Source of the DNA: Acidimicrobiia bacterium
Lineage (GTDB): Bacteria > Actinomycetota > Acidimicrobiia > IMCC26256 > BP-133
Reading direction: 5' to 3'
NCBI GenBank assembly: GCA_025934385.1
Contig: JAICYE010000004.1
Span: forward strand, 1-16,080
DNA: 16,080 nucleotides
Shown: piece by piece, positions 1-7,415 of the stretch
Layout: each line of letters begins with the position of its first letter
How positions within the stretch are numbered: position 1 is the stretch's first letter
Program-made: the position numbers and the translations under genes
Notes under the pieces: model-generated
Seen by the model: the letters and a program-made list of their open reading frames with translations, nothing else
What the model was told of the DNA's origin: nothing
Databases searched by the model: none

Positions 1-744
1 GGAACGCCGGGCGGCTGGCGGCAGGACCTCTGGGTTGTCGTGCTGGCCGGGCCGCCCGACACGATCGTGTCCAACACCAGCGCCGCTGCCCTCTATGGCC
101 TCCTCGACCCTCCGACCCGTGCGCACGTCACGGTGGGCCGGACGGCCAGTGGCCGCTTCGGAGGCGCCGTCGTGCACCACGCCACCGTCGGTTGGGCCGA
201 CCGGTGCCGGGTCAATGGGCTGGCCGTCACCCGGATCGCCCGCACGATCGTCGACAGCGCCGCCGTCCTCGACCAGGACGCCCTGAACGGCCTCGTCGAC
301 GCAGCGATCGGGCGGGGCCTCACCACCTTGCGGCGGATCAAATCCGCTTGGGAGCGGGCGGGGGCGGTGCGGGGCGGATCACTCCTGGCCGAGGCGTTGG
401 CACCCTATTCGGGCGGGGCGCCGCCGGGAAGCGTGAAGGAAGCACACCTGCTCCGCCTGTTTCGGCAGTGGGGACTGCCGGCGCCGGAGTGCCAGTACAT
501 CATCCGCGATGCGGGCGGCCGCTTCCTGGCCCAGGTCGACTTCGCCTGGCCGCGGTGGCTGTTCGGTCTGGAGTACGACGGTGACGAGTTTCATCCGCCC
601 CGGGCCTGGGAGGCGGATGACGGACGCCAGGGCCGCGTCGAGGACATCGGCTGGCGGCTGGAGCGTGCCGACCGCTTCGACGTCCGTCCTTCGGCGACAC
701 GCCTGCGGTCCCTGCTGACCGCCGTCCTGCGAGAACCGGCCTGA
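1..744 (+). CDS. DUF559 / Vsr-like endonuclease-fold protein, 5' end outside window
   Basis: The reading frame is open from base 1 and ends at TGA 742-744. The residues before the first in-frame start (GTG at 40) already fit the family (W-R-Q-D-L-W-V-V-V-L-A-G), so the true start is probably upstream. The N-terminal part (S-N-T-S-A-A-A-L-Y-G-L-L, later G-L-A-V-T-R-I-A-R-T-I-V-D) matches the AbiEi-antitoxin-like region common in actinobacterial DUF559 proteins. The C-terminal part has Q-V-D-F-A-W-P followed by L-E-Y-D-G-D-E-F-H, the PD-(D/E)XK-like core of the DUF559/Vsr fold. These proteins are very common in Actinobacteria and their function is unknown; nuclease activity has not been generally shown. 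No partner gene is visible to call it a toxin-antitoxin pair. The stop codon lies in the first unit of the 28-bp repeat array. Confidence 0.8.
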   Translation, partial: GTPGGWRQDLWVVVLAGPPDTIVSNTSAAALYGLLDPPTRAHVTVGRTASGRFGGAVVHHATVGWADRCRVNGLAVTRIARTIVDSAAVLDQDALNGLVDAAIGRGLTTLRRIKSAWERAGAVRGGSLLAEALAPYSGGAPPGSVKEAHLLRLFRQWGLPAPECQYIIRDAGGRFLAQVDFAWPRWLFGLEYDGDEFHPPRAWEADDGRQGRVEDIGWRLERADRFDVRPSATRLRSLLTAVLREPA

Positions 745-880
745 GGCGAGGGCCACACCGGCCCGCGCCTGAGGCGAGGGCCACACCGACCCGCGCCTGA
801 GGCGAGGGCCACACCGGCCCGCGCCTGAGGCGAGGGCCACACCGGCCCGGTCCAGAGGCGAGGGCCACACCGGCCCGGTC
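741..880. repeat. Five tandem 28-bp direct repeats
   Basis: Five contiguous 28-bp units start at 741, 769, 797, 825 and 853. Each begins CTGAGGCGAGGGCCACACCG (CAGAGG in unit 5) and ends GCCCGCGC or GCCCGGTC. Units 1 and 3 are identical, unit 2 has one G-to-A change, and units 4 and 5 share the GGTC ending. Unit 1 contains the TGA stop of the upstream gene. There are no spacers, so this is not a CRISPR array; it is a minisatellite-like array between convergent genes. Copy number may vary between strains. Confidence 0.93.
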
Positions 881-885
881 CAGAT

Positions 886-939
886 CGCAACCGGTTGCGC
901 TCCGGACCCGGAAACGGCCCTCCGGCGCAACCGGTTGCG
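886..939. repeat. Two copies of a 14-bp perfect palindrome, 40 bp apart
   Basis: The palindrome CGCAACCGGTTGCG occurs at 886-899 and 926-939. Similarity continues a few bases past each copy (GCGCTC then CGG or GGG), so the two form a short direct repeat of about 40-bp period. The core AACCGGTT with GC flanks resembles operators of LacI/GalR-family regulators. The location, between the 3' ends of two convergent genes, argues against a promoter operator. They may instead be part of the degenerate repeat region. Direct observation for the repeats; the operator idea is inference. Confidence 0.8.
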
Positions 940-1047
940 CTCGGGCCCCTGGGATGGGCCGGCTCAGACTCGCATGCGGAGGTGGCGCTCGGGCCCCCGG
1001 GGGCGGGATGGGCCGGCTCAGACTCGCATGCGGAGGTGGCGCTCGGG
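937..1047. repeat. Tandem duplication (48/54 bp) derived from the Rieske gene 3' end
   Basis: A block beginning GCGCTCGGG starts at 937, 985 and 1039. The 43-bp segments 951-993 and 1005-1047 are identical. The second copy contains the last nine codons and stop (1018-1020) of the minus-strand Rieske gene; the first lies wholly downstream of that stop. Each copy carries the 8-bp palindrome CGCATGCG (971-978 and 1025-1032). The simplest reading is tandem duplication of the gene's 3' terminus into the intergenic region. Confidence 0.88.
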
Positions 1048-2109
1048 CGGGGGGTCGCCGGCGGCGTCGGGGAGGGGGTCGCCCCGTTCGGCCCGGCGGA
1101 GGAGGCGGAGGATGCCCTGGCCGAGGACGTCGATCTCGGTGGAGGCGAACTGCTCGCCGCCGAAGCGGTCGATGGTCTCGGCCTGACGGCGGAGGATGCG
1201 GGCGTCCTGGGCGAAGATCAGCGTCGCCACCGGCGGCAGCAGCGCCTTGATGAGGGCGTGGGGCGCCCGCAGCGAGAACGTGACGGCGGTGTGCAGCCGG
1301 GTCACGGTCGGGGTGACCGGCGTGAGCGCCGACGTGACGAGGAGATGGTTGTCCTCCAGGCGGTACTCGACCTGGGCGATCGACGGGAGGATGAACCGGT
1401 CCCAGTGCTGCACGACGCCGCCCCCGGGCGCCAGCAGCCTGCCGGCCAGGCCGGGCGGGCGCTGCTCGCCGACGTACTCGGCCTCGATGCGGTCGGCCGC
1501 CGGCCGCACGACGACCTCGATCTCCACCGGCGCCCGTCCCGCGCCCCGGAAGAGCCCGCCGTGGAGAAAGGCCGTGTGGGGGACGTCGAGGGCGTTCTCG
1601 GCCACGGCGTGCACGGTCCCGGCCGCCCGCAGCGACCGCCGCACCGTGTCGTAGCCGGGTGCATCGACGCAGGGAAACCTGAACGCCGGCCCGCCCGGGG
1701 GCGGTTCGGCGGGACCGGAGAAGACCCAGACGAACCCGTCCTGCTCGACACACGGCACCGCCTCGGCGGCCCGCCCCCGCCGCCCGACGTCGCCGTCCCC
1801 GTCGGCCGTGCACAGCCCCGGGATGGCCCGGCACGCCCCCGCGCCGTCGAACCGCCAGCCGTGGTACCGGCACTCCAGCAGCCCGTCCCGGAGCCGGCCG
1901 AGCGACAAGGGGACGTTACGGTGCGGGCAGCGGTCCACGACCGCCGCCGCCCGGCCGGCGCCGTCCCGGAACAGGCACAGCGGCCGGTCGTGCACGATCC
2001 GGCCCACCGGCCGCGTGCCGCCCAGTTCCGACCCCAGGCAGGCGACGTACCACTGGTTCGGCAGGTCGACGGCCGACGTCCGGCCGGCCGGGCGGAACGG
2101 GGAGGGCAC
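1018..2109 (-). CDS. Rieske-type aromatic-ring-hydroxylating oxygenase, alpha subunit
   Basis: This 363-aa protein should be a mononuclear non-heme iron oxygenase that hydroxylates, demethylates or desaturates a cyclic substrate using electrons from a separate reductase. The Rieske [2Fe-2S] ligands are visible as C61-P-H63 and C80-R-Y-H83. The catalytic domain has E171-N-x2-D175-x2-H178-x4-H183, and D302 in Q-D-A-R-I-L is a good third iron ligand. Length and architecture fit the VanA/KshA-like single-component alpha subunits; the substrate cannot be told. The start is GTG at 2109, the only start before an upstream in-frame TAA, with no clear Shine-Dalgarno sequence. It lies 33 nt downstream of a small ORF on the same strand, a likely operon. 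No ferredoxin or typical reductase is adjacent. Its last codons lie in a duplicated segment. Confidence 0.9.
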   Translation of the reverse strand: MPSPFRPAGRTSAVDLPNQWYVACLGSELGGTRPVGRIVHDRPLCLFRDGAGRAAAVVDRCPHRNVPLSLGRLRDGLLECRYHGWRFDGAGACRAIPGLCTADGDGDVGRRGRAAEAVPCVEQDGFVWVFSGPAEPPPGGPAFRFPCVDAPGYDTVRRSLRAAGTVHAVAENALDVPHTAFLHGGLFRGAGRAPVEIEVVVRPAADRIEAEYVGEQRPPGLAGRLLAPGGGVVQHWDRFILPSIAQVEYRLEDNHLLVTSALTPVTPTVTRLHTAVTFSLRAPHALIKALLPPVATLIFAQDARILRRQAETIDRFGGEQFASTEIDVLGQGILRLLRRAERGDPLPDAAGDPPPERHLRMRV

Positions 2110-2128
2110 GGCCGGACGTTACCGGCCG
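2109..2128 (-). promoter_or_regulatory. Hairpin touching the Rieske gene start codon
   Basis: CGGCCGG at 2109-2115 pairs with CCGGCCG at 2122-2128 (7 bp, 6-nt loop ACGTTA). It sits between the small ORF stop and the GTG start and includes the first base of that start. It could attenuate transcription between the two genes or hinder initiation. There is no T-run and no experimental support. Confidence 0.35.
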
Positions 2129-2142
2129 GCGCCGGATTGTTC

Positions 2143-2298
2143 TCAGCGGGTTTCGGACGGCGGCGCGCTCCCGCCCGAACCCGTCGGACGCATCCCGGTC
2201 TTCTTCGTGTCCTCCACGTCGGTGCCGGTCTCCTCCGACGCGCCGGTCCCCGTCGACGTCGTCTCCTTGTCGGGCTGGTCAGGCTGCTTCGTACCCAT
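2143..2298 (-). CDS. Small hydrophilic protein of unknown function (51 aa)
   Basis: This is a 51-codon ORF (ATG 2298, TGA 2145-2143) starting M-G-T-K-Q-P-D-Q-P-D-K-E-T-T-S. Its main support is a perfect Shine-Dalgarno sequence AGGAGG seven bases before the ATG; an artefactual in-frame start further upstream lacks this. The product is rich in Thr, Ser, Gly, Asp, Glu and Lys, with no hydrophobic stretch, Cys or recognisable domain, so it is probably intrinsically disordered and cytoplasmic. It precedes the Rieske gene by 33 nt on the same strand and is divergent from the NuoF-like gene. I do not recognise the family. The sequence gives no functional clue beyond co-orientation with the oxygenase. 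Confidence 0.65.
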   Translation of the reverse strand: MGTKQPDQPDKETTSTGTGASEETGTDVEDTKKTGMRPTGSGGSAPPSETR

Positions 2299-2409
2299 GC
2301 CAACGCCTCCTGTGGCTCGAACCGTTCGTGAGGAGAGCCCTACCCGCGGCCCCGAGCCGGCGACGCTGGTCGGGTTTGCCAGGCCGACGAGCGCGGTAGT
2401 CGAAGGGAC

Positions 2410-3873
2410 ATGCCGATCTTGACGCGCGTGCTCGATCCCGAACCCGTCCGGCGCCTCGACGCCTACCTCGCCGCCGGCGGCGGCAAAGGCCTGGAGGCGG
2501 CCCGCAAGCTGGGCCCGGCGGCAACCATTGACGAGATCACGGCCTCTGGCCTCCGGGGCCGGGGCGGCGCCGGCTTCCCCACCGGCCGCAAATGGGCGGC
2601 GGTGGTGGGCAACGAACCGGCCAGTCCCCGGCCCTCGGTCGTCGTCAACGCCTCCGAGGGCGAGCCGGGGTCGTTCAAGGACCGGACGCTGCTGCGCCGC
2701 AACCCCTACCGGATCATCGAGGGCGCGATCATCGCCGCCGAGGCCGTCGACGCCCAGCGGATCGTGTTCGCCCTCAAGGCCTCCTTCCGCCCCGAGCTCC
2801 GGCGCCTCGACGCCGCCCTGGCCGAGGTCGGCCGGGCCGGCTGGACCGAGCTCGGGCTCCTCGTCGTCGAGGGCCCGTCGGAGTACCTCTTCGGCGAGGA
2901 GACCGCCCTGCTCGAGGTGGTCGACGGGCGGGAGCCGTTCCCCCGCATCGCCCCGCCCTACCGCCGGGGCATCGACGACGTCGGCCCCGATCCCGTCTCC
3001 GGCGCCGGCTCGGTCATGGCCACCCCCGGCGGCCAGACGCCGGCCTCCCCGGCGCTGGTCAACAACGCCGAGACCATGGCCAACGTCCCCGGCATCCTGG
3101 CCCAGGGCGCCACCTGGTTCCGCCAGGCCGGCACCGACGCCTCGCCGGGCACAATCGTCTGCACGGTCACCGGCGGCGGGCGCCGGGCCGGCGTGGCCGA
3201 GTTCGAGATGGGCACCCCGCTGGCCGAGGTCATCGAGACCATCGGCGGCCCCGGCGCGCCCATCAGGGCGGTGCTCTCCGGCGTGGCCAACCCGTTCCTG
3301 CCCGGCGACCGGCTCGACACGCCGCTCACCTACGAGGCCATGGCGGCGGCCGGCACCGGCCTCGGCGCCGCCGGCTTCCTGCTGTTCTCCGAGGACGACG
3401 ACCTCGCCGCCGCCGCCGCCGGCGTGGCCCGCTTCCTGGCCACCGAGTCCTGCGGCCAGTGCACGCCCTGCAAGCAGGACGGCCTGGCCATCGCCGACAT
3501 CCTCACCCGCATCGTCTGCGGCGAGGCCCGGCCCGACGACGCCGAGCAGCTGCCGTCCCGGGTCACCACCGTCGGCGACGAGGCCCGCTGCGCCCTGGCC
3601 GGGCAGCAGGAGCGGGTGATCGGGAGCCTCCTGGCGCGGTTCCCGGAAGCGGTGCAAGACCACCTGGAGGACTCCGCCGTCCCCGACGACCCCGTCCTCA
3701 TCGCCTCGCTCGTGGACATCGAGGACGGGCGGGCGGTGATCGACGAACGGCAACGGCGCAAGCTGCCCGACTGGACGTACGGCGACGTCTGGTCCGGCCA
3801 GGTGCCGGCCGAGCGCACCGACCAGCGCCTGCTGGAGGCGGAAGTGGAGGCCGAGACTCCTACCCGCCGCTGA
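2410..3873 (+). CDS. NuoF-like NADH dehydrogenase subunit (FMN, [4Fe-4S], SLBB domain), stand-alone
   Basis: A 487-aa protein of the complex I 51-kDa (NuoF/HoxF/FdsB) family, which passes electrons from NADH to FMN and then to a [4Fe-4S] centre. The FMN site is G-L-R-G-R-G-G-A-G-F-P (47-57), the nucleotide segment E-G-E-P-G-S-F-K-D-R is at 83-92, and E-E-T-A-L-L begins at 163. An SLBB-like region follows (about 250-300). The cluster ligands are C348-x2-C351-x2-C354 and C394. No nuoE, nuoG or hydrogenase/formate dehydrogenase subunit is next to it, so it probably is not part of a local complex I operon; it may feed another acceptor. The start is ATG 2410. GAAGGGA lies only 1 nt before it, so TTG 2419 is an alternative. 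It is divergent from the small ORF and Rieske gene. Confidence 0.9.
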   Translation: MPILTRVLDPEPVRRLDAYLAAGGGKGLEAARKLGPAATIDEITASGLRGRGGAGFPTGRKWAAVVGNEPASPRPSVVVNASEGEPGSFKDRTLLRRNPYRIIEGAIIAAEAVDAQRIVFALKASFRPELRRLDAALAEVGRAGWTELGLLVVEGPSEYLFGEETALLEVVDGREPFPRIAPPYRRGIDDVGPDPVSGAGSVMATPGGQTPASPALVNNAETMANVPGILAQGATWFRQAGTDASPGTIVCTVTGGGRRAGVAEFEMGTPLAEVIETIGGPGAPIRAVLSGVANPFLPGDRLDTPLTYEAMAAAGTGLGAAGFLLFSEDDDLAAAAAGVARFLATESCGQCTPCKQDGLAIADILTRIVCGEARPDDAEQLPSRVTTVGDEARCALAGQQERVIGSLLARFPEAVQDHLEDSAVPDDPVLIASLVDIEDGRAVIDERQRRKLPDWTYGDVWSGQVPAERTDQRLLEAEVEAETPTRR

Positions 3874-3889
3874 GGTTTCGAGGCGGCGG
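3864..3889. terminator. Possible bidirectional hairpin between convergent genes
   Basis: CCGCCGC (3864-3870) pairs with GCGGCGG (3883-3889) around a 12-nt loop, spanning the stop of the NuoF-like gene and the 25-bp gap to the stop of the permease gene. There is no T-tract, and chance GC stems are common here, so support is modest. Confidence 0.35.
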
Positions 3890-3898
3890 CGAGGCGGC

Positions 3899-6157
3899 CT
3901 ATTCGTTCCGGGCCGTCTCGGGGCCGGTGATGCGCCGGAGGAGGGGCAGCGTGGCGGCGATGATGCCGAGGGCGAGGCCGAGGCCGGCGGCCACGGCGAG
4001 GTAGTACCCCCCACCGGGTGGTTGCAGCGATTCCTGGAGCTGTGCCCGCAGGAAGAGGTGGGCGGCGAGGAGGCCGGTGCCGGCCGCCGCCGCGGCGACG
4101 AGGAGGAGGGGCAGGGCGGCTTCGAGGGCCACGACCCGCCGGAGCACGCCGAGCGGAGTGCCGGTCAGCCGGAGGAGGCTGAAGGGACGTTTCCGGTCGA
4201 TGAGGCCGCCGGCCACGCTGACGGCGAGGCTGCAGGCGGCGATGACCAGGCTGGCGATGATGGCGACGTCGGCCAGCTGCCGCCAACCTTCGATCAGCTG
4301 GGCGTTGTCGGCGCTGATGTCGCCGAGGGTGGCCGGGATGTCCCGGTCGGGGAAGGCGGCTTCGAGCGCCGTCCGGGCCCCCTCGATGGCGGCCCGCGAC
4401 CCGTCGGTGCCGACGTCGAGGGCGGCGACGGGCAGCGACGCCAACTGATCGGCGGAGACTGCTGCCGCCGGCCACACGCGGGTCACGGCCTTGGCGTCGC
4501 TGGCGATCCCCCCGCCCCCGAACCAGGGGATGGACGCCACGGCCGCGCCGGCCGGACAGCCTCCGAGGGCCGGGATGCGGGCCAGGTCGGCGCAGGCGAT
4601 GAGGCCCATCGGCGGGCCGGTCTGCGGGCCCATGGTCGGTCCCGAGCCGGCCGACGGGTCGGCGTGGATCTCGGCGACGGCCCGGACGCCGGGGATGGCG
4701 GCCACGTCGGCCAGCAGCGTGTCGGGAACGGCCACCCCGCCGGGGATCCGGCGCCCGTCGGGGGTGATGTGCTCCTCGTCTCCGAACGGCTGGGCCAGGA
4801 TGTTCCGCCCGGCGGGGCCGCCGGTCGAGGCGGTGCGGTAGTCGAGCATCGTGGTGATGATGCCGAGGGCGGCGGAGGAGATGAACAGGGCCACGATGAG
4901 GCCGCTGACGGCCCGGAAGGCGGCCCGCGGGTTGTCGGCCAGGCGGCGTCCGGCGATGAGGGTGGCGGGCCGTCGGGCCCGGCGGGCCATGAGCCGGGAG
5001 CCGAGCATCGTGAGCCAGGGCCCGGCCACGACGAGCCCGATCATGGCCAGCCCGAAGCCGGCGCCGTAAGCCCGGATCTGGCCGGTGGTGCCGGCGGGCT
5101 TCCGACCGACGAACCAGGCCAGCTCGGCGATGCCGGCCAGCAGCGGCACGACCCGCCACACCGAAGGGCGCGGCGGGGTCACCCGCCGGGTCACGCCGAG
5201 CGGTGAGATCTGGACGCGGCGCAGGGCGACGCGGGCGGCCAGGGAGGCGACGAGGGGCACGCCCAGCGCCACCAGCACGACATTCGTCCACCGGAGCGAC
5301 AGGTCGTGGGGGAAGAAGGGCTGGCCGGTGAACGGCACGGTGGCCAGCATGGACCGCAGCCCGAAGAAGACGGCGAAGCCGCCGACCACACCGAAGACGG
5401 TGGCCACCGTGGCCTCCACGGCGGCGATGACCGACACCTGCCGGGGGGTGGCGCCCACGAGCCGCATGGCCGCGAACCGTTGCTCTCGGCGGGCGGCGGA
5501 CAGGCGGGTGGCGGCGCCGATGAAGAGCAGGACGGGGATCAGCAGGGCTCCGGCCACGACGGCCAGGATGAGCTGCATGCGACCCGGGTGGGCGTCGCCC
5601 GGCGCACCGTGGGCGGCGGTCTCGAAGCTGCGGATCTGCCGGGCAGAGGGCGCCCGGGACAGTTCGGCGGCGCTGTGGCCGACGATGATGACCAGGGAGT
5701 CGGGCGACGCCAGGGCGTTGTCGCCGATGATGCCGACCTGGTGGCCCGGGTAGCGGTCGGCCAGCTGCGTCGACGGTACGGACCGGAGCAGACGGGCGAG
5801 CGTCGGGGAGGCGTAGAACTGGCCCGGCCCGGGGAGCTGCGGGATCCCGGGCGGCACCGGCGAGCGGGGCCCGGTGGCCGCCACGTCGATCCGTTCGATG
5901 GCCGACGTGCCGTACTGGTCCAGGTTGGCCTCGGCCCACAGCGGATCGGCGGTCGCCTCGTTGCCGCTGGGGTGCAGATTCCGGGTCGAGGTGGTCAGCC
6001 AGGCGGTGCGGACCGACTGGGCGTGGACGGCGTTGATGCCGGCCAGGCTGACCAGCAGCACGCCGACGCCGAGGGCCACCGCGGCGGCGATGGCCACCAG
6101 CCGGACGATCGCCTCCCGGCCGCCGGCCAGGGCGAGGCGCAGCCCCAGGCGGGTCAC
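3899..6157 (-). CDS. ABC transporter permease, FtsX/MacB-like, 752 aa
   Basis: An integral membrane subunit of a two-gene ABC exporter. An N-terminal membrane segment (about 18-41) is followed by a large extracytoplasmic region (about 45-190). Further segments lie near 194-216, 241-268, 291-308, 335-350, 364-385 and 414-436, then a second extracytoplasmic domain and three C-terminal segments, about ten in all. FtsX-type cytoplasmic motifs appear twice: R-F-A-A-M-R-L-V-G-A-T-P-R-Q (227-240) and a later R-P-F-S-L-L-R-L-T-G-T. This duplicated layout fits the permeases paired with LolD/MacB-type ATPases that move peptides, lipids or drugs, often in antimicrobial resistance; the substrate is unknown. 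The start is GTG 6157, overlapping the ATPase stop by 4 nt (GTGA), implying coupled translation. It is the last gene of the padR operon. Confidence 0.93.
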   Translation of the reverse strand: MTRLGLRLALAGGREAIVRLVAIAAAVALGVGVLLVSLAGINAVHAQSVRTAWLTTSTRNLHPSGNEATADPLWAEANLDQYGTSAIERIDVAATGPRSPVPPGIPQLPGPGQFYASPTLARLLRSVPSTQLADRYPGHQVGIIGDNALASPDSLVIIVGHSAAELSRAPSARQIRSFETAAHGAPGDAHPGRMQLILAVVAGALLIPVLLFIGAATRLSAARREQRFAAMRLVGATPRQVSVIAAVEATVATVFGVVGGFAVFFGLRSMLATVPFTGQPFFPHDLSLRWTNVVLVALGVPLVASLAARVALRRVQISPLGVTRRVTPPRPSVWRVVPLLAGIAELAWFVGRKPAGTTGQIRAYGAGFGLAMIGLVVAGPWLTMLGSRLMARRARRPATLIAGRRLADNPRAAFRAVSGLIVALFISSAALGIITTMLDYRTASTGGPAGRNILAQPFGDEEHITPDGRRIPGGVAVPDTLLADVAAIPGVRAVAEIHADPSAGSGPTMGPQTGPPMGLIACADLARIPALGGCPAGAAVASIPWFGGGGIASDAKAVTRVWPAAAVSADQLASLPVAALDVGTDGSRAAIEGARTALEAAFPDRDIPATLGDISADNAQLIEGWRQLADVAIIASLVIAACSLAVSVAGGLIDRKRPFSLLRLTGTPLGVLRRVVALEAALPLLLVAAAAAGTGLLAAHLFLRAQLQESLQPPGGGYYLAVAAGLGLALGIIAATLPLLRRITGPETARNE

Positions 6158-6891
6158 GACCGGGCCGCCTGGTCGAGGGCCGACGGGTCGAGGAGGGCGG
6201 TGACGGTGCCGTCGCGGACCACGACCTCGCGCTCGGCGTAGGCGGCCACCCGGGCGTCGTGCGTCACCAGGACGACCGTCGTGCCCTGATCCCGCGAGGC
6301 TCCTACCAGGAGCTCCATGACGTGCTCACCGCTGAGGGAGTCGAGCGACCCGGTCGGCTCGTCGGCGAACACCACCTGCGGCCGGGTGACGAGCGCCCGG
6401 GCCAGCGCCACCCGCTGCGCCTGGCCGCCCGACAGCTCCCCGGAGCGCCGCTCCCCCAGGCCGACCAGGTCGAGCCGCTCCAACCAGCCCCGGGCCTCCT
6501 GGAGGGCCGCCGGCCGCCGCACCCCGCCCAGCAGGAGCGGCAGCGCCACATTCTCCTCGGCGGTCAGCTCCGGGACGAGCTGGCCGGACTGGAACACGAA
6601 CCCGAACCGCTCCCGGCGCAGCGCGCTGCGGTCGGCCTCGCCCATCGCGTCGAGGCGGCGGCCCCCGAACCGGACCTCGCCGCTGTCCGGGGTGAGGATG
6701 CCGGCCAGGCAGTGCAGCAGCGTCGACTTGCCCGAGCCGCTCGGGCCCATGACGGCCACGATCTCGCCCGCCGCCACCACCAGGTTGGCGCCCCGCAGGG
6801 CCGGCGTCGGCCCGAACGACTTGACCACATCGGTCGCCGCGATCAGCGGCGCCGCACCGTCGGGCCGCACCAGCGGCCGGTCTCCGGTCAT
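6154..6891 (-). CDS. ABC transporter ATP-binding protein, LolD/MacB-like, 245 aa
   Basis: The nucleotide-binding subunit for the downstream FtsX-type permease. All ABC motifs are intact: Walker A G-P-S-G-S-G-K-S-T (49-57), Q-loop Q101, signature L-S-G-G-Q (153-157), Walker B V-V-F-A-D-E-P-T (173-180), D-loop S-L-D (182-184) and switch H201. The pattern is typical of the LolD/MacB/FtsE group. The start ATG 6891 was chosen because GAGGAGG lies seven bases ahead and because it overlaps the padR stop as ATGA; an open extension upstream to 7170 is only antisense-like read-through of the padR region. Both overlaps (4 nt to padR, 4 nt to the permease) indicate one co-translated operon, so export is probably controlled by the PadR regulator. 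Confidence 0.95.
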   Translation of the reverse strand: MTGDRPLVRPDGAAPLIAATDVVKSFGPTPALRGANLVVAAGEIVAVMGPSGSGKSTLLHCLAGILTPDSGEVRFGGRRLDAMGEADRSALRRERFGFVFQSGQLVPELTAEENVALPLLLGGVRRPAALQEARGWLERLDLVGLGERRSGELSGGQAQRVALARALVTRPQVVFADEPTGSLDSLSGEHVMELLVGASRDQGTTVVLVTHDARVAAYAEREVVVRDGTVTALLDPSALDQAARS

Positions 6892-7415
6892 CCCCGGACC
6901 TCCTCGGAAAGGGTTTGCAGCCGGGCAGCGGTGATGTCGATCCACCGCAGGTCGGCCTCGAGATGGAACAAGCCGTAATCGGCCAGCAGGGCGTCGACGA
7001 CGCCACCCGTCCGCCGCATTTCGGTCAGCACCCGCATGCGCTGCAGGTGGGCGGAACGCTGCGCGTCGAGGTACCGCTCGGCCGGCCGGCCCAGCACCAG
7101 GGCCAGCGTCACCTTGGCGAAGAGGATCGTCTGGAGGTGCGGCTCCGGCTCCACCGTCTCGGCGAGCCACGCCTCGACCTCCGCCGCGCCCTCGTCGGTG
7201 ATGGCGTAGCGCTTGCGGTCCGGGCCCGCTCCCGGCTCCGACGGCCCGACGACCACCTTCCCGTCCCGGGCCAGGCGGGCGAGGGTCGCGTAGACCTGCC
7301 CGAACGGCAGCGGCCGGCCCCGGCCGAACAGCACGTCGTAGTCCCGCTTCAGGTCGTAACCATGGCTCGGCTCACGTTCCAGCAGTCCGAGCAGCGTCAC
7401 CGGTACCAGACTCAT
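6888..7415 (-). CDS. PadR-family transcriptional regulator, 175 aa
   Basis: A DNA-binding repressor of the PadR family. The N-terminal winged helix shows the hallmark L-L-G-L-L-E-R-E-P-S-H-G-Y-D-L-K, then F-G-Q-V-Y-A-T-L-A-R-L-A-R-D-G-K-V and R-K-R-Y-A-I-T-D-E-G. The C-terminal half is the helical dimerisation region usual for PadR subfamily 2 proteins, and total length is normal. It is the first gene of an overlapping operon with the ABC ATPase and permease, an arrangement known for PadR/LadR-type control of exporters by their substrates. The ATG at 7415 follows a TATACG -10 box by only 7 nt and has no Shine-Dalgarno sequence, so the mRNA is probably leaderless. An inverted repeat over the promoter suggests autoregulation. 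Confidence 0.94.
   Translation of the reverse strand: MSLVPVTLLGLLEREPSHGYDLKRDYDVLFGRGRPLPFGQVYATLARLARDGKVVVGPSEPGAGPDRKRYAITDEGAAEVEAWLAETVEPEPHLQTILFAKVTLALVLGRPAERYLDAQRSAHLQRMRVLTEMRRTGGVVDALLADYGLFHLEADLRWIDITAARLQTLSEEVRG

Noticed and set aside
1..744. Restriction or toxin-antitoxin system
   Set aside because: Only one DUF559-type gene is visible, cut by the edge, with no partner; such solitary genes are ordinary in Actinobacteria.
741..880. CRISPR array
   Set aside because: The 28-bp units are contiguous with no spacers, and no cas genes are present.
6892..7170. N-terminal extension of the ABC ATPase
   Set aside because: The added residues are Arg/Ala/Gly/Pro-rich and overlap padR in another frame. 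ATG 6891 has a strong Shine-Dalgarno sequence and the expected N-terminus.
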